Assembly (NCBI GenBank): GCA_964448755.1
Contig: CAYUXF010000075.1
Location: 1-6,257, forward strand
Length of the DNA stretch: 6,257 nucleotides
Direction of reading: 5' to 3'
Source: CAYUXF01 sp964448755
Lineage (GTDB): Bacteria > Margulisbacteria > Termititenacia > Termititenacales > CAYUXF01
Both the position numbers and the translations under genes were made by a program. The notes under the pieces are model-generated. The model was not told the DNA's origin. It made no database searches and was given only the letters and a program-made list of their open reading frames with translations. This document shows positions 1 to 6,100 of the stretch, one piece after another; the stretch's first letter is position 1, and every line of letters starts with the position of its first letter.

Positions 1-3
1 TTT

Positions 4-1131
4 TTAAAAGATCCCTTTTTCTAAGCCGCGGCGGTACATGTCTTGACGCGTCCCCATGAAAGCGCCAATGGCCAGCAGTGTGGTCAAGCCGGCAAAAATA
101 AAACCCAGTATAGGGATATTGACAATAATGTAATAGATCATAATGCCCAGAAGCATTTCTCTTAAAAGATTTTTTTGAGTATCCAGCAAACGCTGTTTTA
201 AAATTTTAAAAATAAAAAGTTTGCCTAATAAAATACAAACAAAGACTTTGCTGATATAAAAACCAAAACCAAAAAAAGAAAAAATAGCCAGCGCAAAGGG
301 GATGCCGACAACAGTTAAGGCTAAAAGCAAAGATAAAAAGGGGACAGCAAGACAAGTGAGCAAGCCAAAAGAAATAGAACGGCCGGGCTTTTGTAGCATT
401 TCATTGATAATATCGGTAGTTTGCGCCGGCATGAATTTTAGAACAAAAACGCCAAAAATAGAGAGGATAAGAATGGCATAAATATTGCCGACAAAACGAT
501 TAAAAATATATTTCAGCCAGGGAAAATGATTTTTTACTTTTTGTAAAAGAATGCTTTTAGAGAAAATTTCTTGTTCCATTACTTTTAACTGGCCATTAAT
601 TGTAATGTCTTTAGCGATCTCTGTTTTAGGTGCGCCGTATTCCAGGTTTTTGCCAAAAACAGTCAACGGCTCTATTTGCAAAAAACCGGTCTTTATTTTA
701 GCGTTGCCGCTAATGGTGCCCGCTAAAATCAGCTTATTGCAGGCGGCGGCGAGATTTTTTTCTATATGGGCCGAATCATAAAAAGTGACAGCTTCGCCGG
801 CGGTGATAAAGTCTTGTGAGGCATGGCCTTTGAAATAAATGTCTTTGGCCAGGGCCCTGACGGTATGCGAGGTTTCTTGATTTAAATATAATGTTGCACC
901 GGCGCAATTGAGGTCGCCGTTAATTTTACCGGTGACAACTAATTTTTTAGAGAGAACAAAGACATCGCCGTTAACGGTTCCTTCTATGTTAATGCAGTTT
1001 CCTAATAAATAAAGGTCATCGTTAATGATCTCATTGGCGCTAATTAAGAGATTGCCTTCGCTTTTAACGACGAGGGCCAGACAGGTATTGATGATCAACA
1101 GGGAAAAAAAGAATTTTTTTAAAAATGACAC
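4..1131 (-). CDS. Bactofilin-like polymer-forming protein with C-terminal multi-pass membrane domain
   Basis: The 375-residue product starts with GTG at 1131. An in-frame TAA lies three codons upstream, so no earlier start is possible. AGGAG at 1144-1148 is the likely ribosome binding site, though its 12-nt spacing is long. Residues 1-20 form a Lys-plus-hydrophobic signal-type segment with no good lipobox. Residues about 28-185 are short beta-strand repeats with recurring G-x-[VI]-x-G-D/N turns (GTVNGD near 51, GKINGD near 68, GTISGN near 138), as in polymer-forming bactofilin-like beta-helices. Hydrophobic segments follow at about 215-233, 253-290, 288-308 and 327-358. Such fusions are usually annotated as polymer-forming cytoskeletal protein. 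With a signal peptide, the repeat part probably lies outside the cytoplasmic membrane, possibly as an envelope scaffold. It is transcribed divergently from the argC operon. The architecture is well supported; the precise role is unknown. Confidence 0.8.
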   Translation of the reverse strand: MSFLKKFFFSLLIINTCLALVVKSEGNLLISANEIINDDLYLLGNCINIEGTVNGDVFVLSKKLVVTGKINGDLNCAGATLYLNQETSHTVRALAKDIYFKGHASQDFITAGEAVTFYDSAHIEKNLAAACNKLILAGTISGNAKIKTGFLQIEPLTVFGKNLEYGAPKTEIAKDITINGQLKVMEQEIFSKSILLQKVKNHFPWLKYIFNRFVGNIYAILILSIFGVFVLKFMPAQTTDIINEMLQKPGRSISFGLLTCLAVPFLSLLLALTVVGIPFALAIFSFFGFGFYISKVFVCILLGKLFIFKILKQRLLDTQKNLLREMLLGIMIYYIIVNIPILGFIFAGLTTLLAIGAFMGTRQDMYRRGLEKGIF

Positions 1132-1161
1132 GGTCGGTTACTTCTCCTCTTATTTACTAAG

Positions 1162-1174
1162 GGTTTATTAAACC
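1162..1174. promoter_or_regulatory. Short palindrome overlapping the minus-strand -10 box
   Basis: GGTTTA-T-TAAACC is a perfect inverted repeat with 6-bp arms and a 1-bp centre. It covers the -10 box of the minus-strand promoter, where a repressor could act. Its AT-rich core could equally arise by chance in such sequence. No cognate regulator is encoded in this window. Confidence 0.25.
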
Positions 1175-1194
1175 GTTTTTTGCGGTGATGTCAA
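1167..1194 (-). promoter_or_regulatory. Sigma-70-type promoter for the bactofilin-like gene
   Basis: Read on the minus strand, a perfect TTGACA -35 box (1189-1194) is followed after 16 bp by TTTAAT (1167-1172), which matches five of six -10 bases. Transcription would begin near 1160, leaving about 29 nt of leader that contains the AGGAG site at 1144-1148. No mapping data; called from sequence only. Confidence 0.6.
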
Positions 1195-1214
1195 ATATTT
1201 TTATTTTTTTCATC

Positions 1215-1242
1215 TTGCATTTTAAAATAGAGGTTTTATAAT
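1215..1242 (+). promoter_or_regulatory. Promoter for the small ORF-argC operon, probably giving a leaderless mRNA
   Basis: A perfect TATAAT -10 box lies at 1237-1242, with TTGCAT (three of six -35 bases) 16 bp upstream at 1215-1220. The ATG of the next gene is at 1250, only 7 nt after the -10 box, so the expected transcription start falls on or next to the start codon. No ribosome binding site lies at a usable distance: the GAGG at 1230-1233 is 16 nt away and inside the promoter. A leaderless transcript is the simplest reading. Confidence 0.5.
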
Positions 1243-1249
1243 CCTCCCC

Positions 1250-1432
1250 ATGTCTAATGAAAAGTTAAAGTTGCTTGAGGAACTGCAGTATCAGCCGCCG
1301 ATAGAGAGCTGGCAGGAACGCAAAACAAAAATTTATGAAAAATTACATGAAATAGTTGAGATTTTTGAAAAAAATGTAGACGATCAAGATTTTATTAAAA
1401 CACTTAAAGAAATGGAAACTAAATTTAAATGA
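1250..1432 (+). CDS. Small helical protein of unknown function, translationally coupled to argC
   Basis: This 60-residue, highly charged protein is rich in Lys and Glu and is predicted almost wholly helical. A PP near residues 16-17 separates a short N-terminal helix from a longer one (about 20-58). It has no signal peptide, membrane segment or Cys. I do not recognise a family. The start is the only sensible Met and sits just downstream of a perfect -10 box, with no Shine-Dalgarno. Its stop overlaps the argC start as ATGA (1429-1432), and argC has no obvious ribosome binding site of its own, so argC translation probably depends on ribosomes finishing this gene. That coupling and the promoter position argue that it is real. 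It could be a small partner protein or chiefly a leader ORF that sets argC expression. Confidence 0.6.
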   Translation: MSNEKLKLLEELQYQPPIESWQERKTKIYEKLHEIVEIFEKNVDDQDFIKTLKEMETKFK

Positions 1433-2427
1433 AAAAAATAGCTATTATTGGCGCAACTGGCTATACCGGCATAGAATTGATTAAGATCTTAAAAAAACAT
1501 CCGGGCGTAGAGCTGACACTTTTGACCAGCCAGTCTTATGCCGGACAAAGTTTAACAGAGGCAGTGCCGGAACTGGGCCGGGAATATGACGATTATAAGT
1601 TAGTTGAATTTGATCCGTCTGCTGAGGTAGTTAACAGCCTTGCCGCGGCGTTTATTTGTCTGCCGCACGGACATTCTATGGCAATGGTGCCGGAACTGCT
1701 CAAGAAAAATATAAAAGTTATTGACCTGGGCGCTGACTTTAGATATGCCGATCTGGCTATTTATGAAAAGATCTATCAAGAGCATACCGCCGCGGAGACA
1801 AATAAACTGGCGGTCTATGGTCTGCCGGAATATAACCGGGAGAAAATAAAACAAGCTAACTTAATAGCTAACCCGGGTTGTTATGTTACTGCCGCTACAC
1901 TGGCCCTAAAACCGCTGGTGGAAACTGGTAACTTTGTGCCCAATTCAATTATTGTTGATGCTAAATCTGGCTATTCTGGCGCCGGACGTAAATTTGTAGA
2001 GGGGTTGAATTTACCGGAAGATAATCTTAAATTTAAGGCGTATAAAATAGGCAATCATCGGCATCAGTCTGAGATAGAGCAAAACCTGGCGACAGATGTT
2101 CTTTTTGCGGCCCATTTATTGCCGTTGTTTAGGGGGATTTTAGCGACCTGTTATGTTGATCTTAAAGAAAAGACCACACTAGAAGATATTAAGAAATTAT
2201 ATAAAGCTAAATATCAAAACGAGCCTTTTGTGCGGTTAGTTGATGAGTTTCCCGATATTTACGATATTATTAATACCAACAGATGTCATGTCTTTTTGAC
2301 TTTAACTAAAAATAATAAACTGGTCATTGTCTCTGTGCTGGATAATCTGGTTAAAGGAGCGTCCGGTCAGGCGGTGCAGAATATGAACCTGCTTTTTGGT
2401 TTTGAGGAAACTACTGGTCTGGTTTAG
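1429..2427 (+). CDS. argC: N-acetyl-gamma-glutamyl-phosphate reductase
   Basis: ArgC carries out the NADPH-dependent reduction of N-acetyl-gamma-glutamyl phosphate to N-acetylglutamate semialdehyde, the third step of arginine biosynthesis, in the cytoplasm. The 332-residue length is typical of the short ArgC type. Visible signatures are the dinucleotide-binding GATGYTG at residues 8-14, PHGHS at 79-83, DLGADFR at 99-105, the catalytic-cysteine motif NPGCY with Cys151, GYSGAGRK at 181-188, the HRHQSEIEQ segment (His210/His212, containing the family's catalytic-base histidine), and the C-terminal KGASGQAVQNMNLLFG at 309-324. All expected catalytic elements are present, so the enzyme should be active. 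The gene begins inside the stop codon of the upstream 60-residue ORF and ends 7 nt before a strong terminator. No other arginine gene lies in the window, so the pathway is split or the neighbours are elsewhere. No operator for an arginine repressor was recognised. Confidence 0.97.
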   Translation: MKKIAIIGATGYTGIELIKILKKHPGVELTLLTSQSYAGQSLTEAVPELGREYDDYKLVEFDPSAEVVNSLAAAFICLPHGHSMAMVPELLKKNIKVIDLGADFRYADLAIYEKIYQEHTAAETNKLAVYGLPEYNREKIKQANLIANPGCYVTAATLALKPLVETGNFVPNSIIVDAKSGYSGAGRKFVEGLNLPEDNLKFKAYKIGNHRHQSEIEQNLATDVLFAAHLLPLFRGILATCYVDLKEKTTLEDIKKLYKAKYQNEPFVRLVDEFPDIYDIINTNRCHVFLTLTKNNKLVIVSVLDNLVKGASGQAVQNMNLLFGFEETTGLV

Positions 2428-2434
2428 TATCTAT

Positions 2435-2494
2435 CCGCTCATCTCGATATATTCGCCACATGGCGAACACTCGATGAGCGGAGTTTATTTTTTT
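2435..2494 (+). terminator. Rho-independent terminator after argC (compound hairpin)
   Basis: A perfect 9-bp outer stem pairs CCGCTCATC (2435-2443) with GATGAGCGG (2473-2481). It encloses a second perfect hairpin, TTCGCC (2452-2457) with GGCGAA (2462-2467) around an ACAT loop. A T-rich tract (2484-2494, one A) follows. The hairpin begins 7 nt after the argC stop. No A-tract lies on the far side, so it should act only on the plus strand. Confidence 0.9.
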
Positions 2495-2537
2495 AAGTAA
2501 GCCCTCCTATAGATGATTTTTGCCATTAACTCACCCC

Positions 2538-2553
2538 TGTCGCTAACGCGACA
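2538..2553. repeat. Perfect 6-bp hairpin in the left part of the palindromic element
   Basis: TGTCGC and GCGACA flank a 4-nt TAAC loop. There is no T-tract after it, so it is not a terminator. It is a substructure of the larger element. Confidence 0.6.
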
Positions 2554-2656
2554 TCCCCTCTAACTTCGACCTTTCGATACGCTACGCTACTCAGGACGGC
2601 GCAGGCTCAGTGCGGCGCTTGAGAAGAGAGGGGAGATCTCTCACCCGGCTGGCGCC

Positions 2657-2702
2657 TGCCCTCTCCCAAAACAATTGAGAAAAGAGAGGATGGGAGAGGG
2701 CA
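2657..2702. repeat. Perfect 12-bp inverted repeat at the right end of the palindromic element
   Basis: TGCCCTCTCCCA (2657-2668) and TGGGAGAGGGCA (2691-2702) are exact reverse complements separated by 22 bp. No T-tract follows on the plus strand, so intrinsic termination is unlikely. The arms could be the termini of a small mobile element, or a stable RNA hairpin. Confidence 0.75.
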
Positions 2703-2833
2703 CAAGAGATGCTAATACAACACAAAATATCGATACATTTTTATCTTTAGATAAGACGATAATTAATATGTAAAAAACCGGGGGGTGAGGTCCGGCCGTA
2801 TCCTTTATTAATATTATATAAGCAAAAGGTATA

Positions 2834-2861
2834 TTTTGAGCAAAAAGAGGGTATATATAAT
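2834..2861 (+). promoter_or_regulatory. Candidate promoter for the 105-residue/large-gene operon
   Basis: A perfect TATAAT lies at 2856-2861. The best -35 options are weak: TTTTGA (2834-2839, 16-bp spacing) or TTGAGC (2836-2841, only 14 bp). Transcription would start near 2868, giving a leader of about 9 nt. The region is AT-rich, so chance -10 matches are expected. Confidence 0.35.
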
Positions 2862-2876
2862 GCCGGGTAGAGAAAA

Positions 2877-3194
2877 ATGGAACAAGAAGTAAGTAATATT
2901 ATTAACAGATCACATAATGCCAGGGTCGGCAAGGCCGTGGTCTCTAATGCTCAGCACAATGAGCATGCCGCCGCATTTATGGCGGCTTATAAGCAGGCAG
3001 AAAAAATTTTACAGGTGCCGGAGTCGGAAAAAAAAGAGAAGCAGGATCAGCAGAAAAAAAGAGGACGAAATTTAGAGAAAAAAGATTATGAAAATAAAGA
3101 CGAGATAGATGAAATTTTAGAAGAGATAGATAAAAGATTGAACCGCTTATTAGACCTGGTTAAAAAAGAGGGGAAAAATGAGCACCATAAATAG
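2877..3194 (+). CDS. Charged coiled-coil protein of unknown function upstream of the large gene
   Basis: The product has 105 residues. Residues 1-48 are mixed and Ala/Asn/His-rich (an AAAFMAAYKQAEKIL helix near 31-45). Residues 50-75 are a Lys/Glu/Gln-rich, probably disordered linker. Residues 73-98 form an amphipathic helix with heptad-like Ile/Leu spacing (EIDEILEEIDKRLNRLLDLV), a likely coiled coil for self- or hetero-association. There is no signal peptide, membrane segment or Cys. I recognise no family. The ATG has no clear Shine-Dalgarno; a perfect TATAAT 15 nt upstream suggests a very short leader. Its 3' end overlaps the large gene by 17 nt, so the two are very probably co-transcribed and may work together. 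A partner or chaperone of the large protein is a reasonable guess, but it does not resemble the classical acidic type III chaperones. Confidence 0.7.
   Translation: MEQEVSNIINRSHNARVGKAVVSNAQHNEHAAAFMAAYKQAEKILQVPESEKKEKQDQQKKRGRNLEKKDYENKDEIDEILEEIDKRLNRLLDLVKKEGKNEHHK
3168..3173 (+). promoter_or_regulatory. Ribosome binding site that fixes the start of the large gene
   Basis: GAGGGG lies 4 nt before the ATG at 3178, inside the 3' end of the 105-residue gene. The next in-frame Met is near residue 196, inside the catalytic domain, so this site settles the start. Confidence 0.75.
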
Positions 3195-6100
3195 TATTAA
3201 CGGAATTAACTCTGCTTACGGTGCCGCCGGTGTTAGCGGCTACAGTGAAGCCTATTTGGCTATACTGGAAGACCTGGGGTATAACGCCGGGATAGATGTT
3301 TTAGATAATGCCTCGCTTTCGGCCCGCTATGCCGCCTTAAAAGGTGCCAATAATTTAGCGGTAGAAGATAATAATTATATTCTCAATTTAGAAAAATATG
3401 ACAACAAATACGGTCAAATAGATGGTCAGGATTCTTTTTTTGTTTCTTATTTTGATGAAGGTGGTTCGTTTATTAGCGAGGCTTTTGGCTACTCAGACCT
3501 TACGGAAAGTTTTAACTCCGCCGATACTTATATTAACCCGTTTGACCAGGCGGTCATTGGGCTCTTAAATGAACTGTACACTAAAAACATTCTTAATGAC
3601 GAGCAAACAGCGGAGCAGAAAATAGCGGCGCTTTACAACTATGTAATTAATAATTTTTCTTACATTAACGAAGAGAAAGACGATTGGAATTTTGCCGGTG
3701 AGACAATTTTACAGCGCGGCGGCGACTGCGAAGATCTGGCTATTTTACTGGCTTCACTGGGGATGGCTTTGCTAATTAACGACGGCGTTTCTTACGAAGA
3801 GGCCAATTCTCGTTTTTCGGTAGTGGCGGGGACGCACGCTCTTTACGGTGACCACGTTTATGTTGAATACACACATATTGATGGCAAGGTCTATGTTTTA
3901 GATGCCGCGGTGGCGGAACAAGCTGAAATAACAGCGCTGTCACAATTGCCGCTGGCGGCGGAAAGGACCGAGTTTACGGTCTATTACCGTTTTAATGACA
4001 ATGCCGTTCTTGGCACATTGCCGGCTGCTGCAGAGAACAAGACCGAAAGTTATATTGACCCCAAGAACAGCACGGTACAGGAGATCTTAACTAAAGTTAA
4101 GGCGGAAGGTTATTACGGACCGGAACTTACTTTAGACCAGCTGGTGACAAATACTTATAAATATTTGAAAGACAATTACAGTTATTTGGATCTCTCCGAG
4201 CTTTCTATTAATTATCAGCGTTCGCTCTCTACCGGTTCTTTAAACAGTGAATCTTTTGCCTGTTTAATGATGAGCCTGGTTTTGGCCGCGGCCGAAGAGT
4301 TTGGTTTTGACAGAACAGCTGCCGACGAGATGCGGGTAGCGTTGCTGGAGAATAGCTCTGGCGAAGAGGCGATGGTCTTTCTTTATGATGAGCATATTTT
4401 TGATATTTCCGGAAAAATAGTTAAAAAAGAGCTTTCAACAGCAAACTGCCAGGCGGTTGGCGATGTTTTAGTGCTTTATACTCTGGAAGATTTTCCGGAA
4501 ACTTATTATGAAACAGGCCTGAAAGAACACAGCTCTTATGATTTGGAAAATAATATTTATAAAAGGACAGTTACCCGTTTTACACCTAAATCTTTATTAC
4601 AAGGAACAGACGGTAAATATGTTGTTACTTCCAGGAAAAATTATGTAGACAGTAACCAGCTGAAATATGTTTCTACGTTTAACCCTTACAGTGATCTGGG
4701 CGGCGATAAAAGCGCCTCAAGTGTAATTAATTTACTGGTAAGTAAGTATGATGGTGTTTTTGGTAATAATTTTAATGAAGATAGTAAAGGCAATGATATA
4801 GTGAGTTCTTCGCCTGACACTGGACTGCAAGATACCGGGTTTTGGGGTGATGATATTAAATACGGCATTCAAGAGGCCATGAACGGTATGGCTGATCTAG
4901 GTAAATTTGTTACTGGCAATGGTTTTTGGGTCTTTGACGCGGCGGCTTATGATGCTCATTTAATTAAGCTCAACCGTTATCAGAATATCCAGAGCATGAT
5001 AGCGATGCTGATGGAAGAAAAATTTAACGCGCAGTCTATTGTTATGAGCGAAATGAACGAATCTGACCCCGATATGCTGCAGGGTCGTGAGGGTTATAAA
5101 TCTATGTCCAGTTCTTCTATTATTAAGGCGGAGAATGATTTTCTCTCTAAGGGTGTCAGTGCGATGCGCAATGATATTACCAGTGCTATTGATTCGCGTA
5201 ATCAGCTCTTGAAATCGACAGCTGAAAATTATTTTGTTAAAGAACTTGAACACGAGATGAGTTTTGAGAAAATCTTTACAAGTTTTTTTATTGGCGTTTT
5301 AGGTGCTTCTATAGTAGCTTATATTGCTCAAAAAATTGTTAATGCTCTCTTAGCAAGCCCTGATCCTGCTTCTAAGGTAATTCATACGTTGGCGGATTAT
5401 GGTTTGGATAGTGGTCTTAAAATAGCAATTAATATTCTGGGTGTTGCTACGGTAGGGGCTTTTCAAATTAGACAACAATGGTTAAAAATGCGTCAGGCTG
5501 AAGCCAATGCGGAAATAGCTGACCGTTACAGAAAAGCGGAACAAAAAAATAATGAGAATATGACCAGATCTTTATCTGGTTTTTATACTGCTAAAACGAC
5601 TGGTAACAGAGCGGAATATAACTGTAATGCCATTTGCGATATTTATGATAAATTAAATACCGCTACAAAAATAAGCGCTAAAAAAGTAAAGACCTTTGCC
5701 GGCTGGTTTGGGGACGGTAAATTTGAAGATGATAAAGCTTTTTTAAAACTGGAAAAAGAGATCAAGAGTTCGGTCCTTTTGTTAAAGGCCTATAATAAAG
5801 TTAATTCGGAATTACGTAAATCTCGCTCTATAGTTCACCAGGAGATGACAGATAAAAATACTTATTCTTCTTCGGCTCTTTCTGAAGAGGCGGTTACCAG
5901 AGAGATAGCGCAAATAGAAAACATTCTCTCTCGTTATAAAGAGACGCGGAGTAGTTATTTTAATCAGCATAATGAGGCTAACTCTGTAGAGCAGGAATAT
6001 AGTTTTGAGCGGTTTAAGACCATAACTATGACGACCTGTTTTGCTATAGGTGTAGTTGGTAATTTTACACCTTATTCTGCTTTATTGGGGCTTGGTTTTC

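Larger units (their letters stand above)
2530..2702. repeat. Composite palindromic intergenic element, possibly MITE-like or REP-like
   Basis: Three nested or adjacent inverted repeats occur in 170 bp: TGTCGC/GCGACA (2538-2543 with 2548-2553), TCCCCTCT/AGAGGGGA (2554-2561 with 2627-2634), and a perfect 12-bp pair (2657-2668 with 2691-2702). TCACCC recurs at 2531 and 2641, and CTCAG and GGCGC each occur twice in the 2590-2618 core. The element is visibly richer in G+C than the flanking genes and encodes no transposase. These traits fit a dispersed non-autonomous palindromic repeat, but only a genome-wide copy count can show that it is repeated. Confidence 0.55.
2495..2876. other. Gene-free gap between the argC terminator and the large-gene operon
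   Basis: No convincing coding sequence is seen here. About 2530-2702 is a G+C-rich palindromic element, described separately. From 2703 onward the sequence turns AT-rich and acts as the upstream region of the 105-residue gene. It contains a perfect TTATCT-TT-AGATAA inverted repeat (2741-2754), an isolated G+C-rich patch with CCGG at both ends (2778-2795), a weak CCTTT/AAAGG stem (2802-2806 with 2825-2829), and a candidate -10 box at 2856-2861. I could not match the patch to any known riboswitch. Confidence 0.6.

Noticed and set aside
551..781. Plus-strand open frame of 76 codons
   Set aside because: It lies wholly inside the well-supported minus-strand bactofilin-like gene and shows no recognisable motif.
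1600..1854. Minus-strand open frame of 84 codons
   Set aside because: It is antisense to argC, whose motifs are unmistakable across this stretch.
2657..2702. Inverted repeat considered as a second terminator
   Set aside because: No T-tract follows the hairpin on the plus strand, and the argC terminator at 2435-2494 already ends that operon.
2435..2702. Hairpins considered as a CRISPR array
   Set aside because: The repeats are unequal palindromes, not identical direct repeats with regular spacers, and no cas gene is present.
2690..2773. Plus-strand ORF of 27 residues starting in the 12-bp inverted repeat
   Set aside because: The apparent Shine-Dalgarno abuts the ATG and the first codons lie in a palindrome arm; too short and without other support.
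2776..2808. G+C-rich leader patch considered as a cyclic-di-GMP or preQ1 riboswitch
   Set aside because: The conserved core motifs of those classes are not visible; only a 4-bp CCGG pairing can be drawn.
2747..2932. Minus-strand open frame of 61 codons
   Set aside because: It runs through the AT-rich leader and into the start of the 105-residue gene on the other strand; no family resemblance or matching context.
4686..4868. Minus-strand open frame of 60 codons
   Set aside because: Antisense to the large plus-strand gene, whose frame is uninterrupted here.
4960..5253. Minus-strand open frame of 97 codons
   Set aside because: Antisense to the helical region of the large plus-strand gene; no recognisable protein features.
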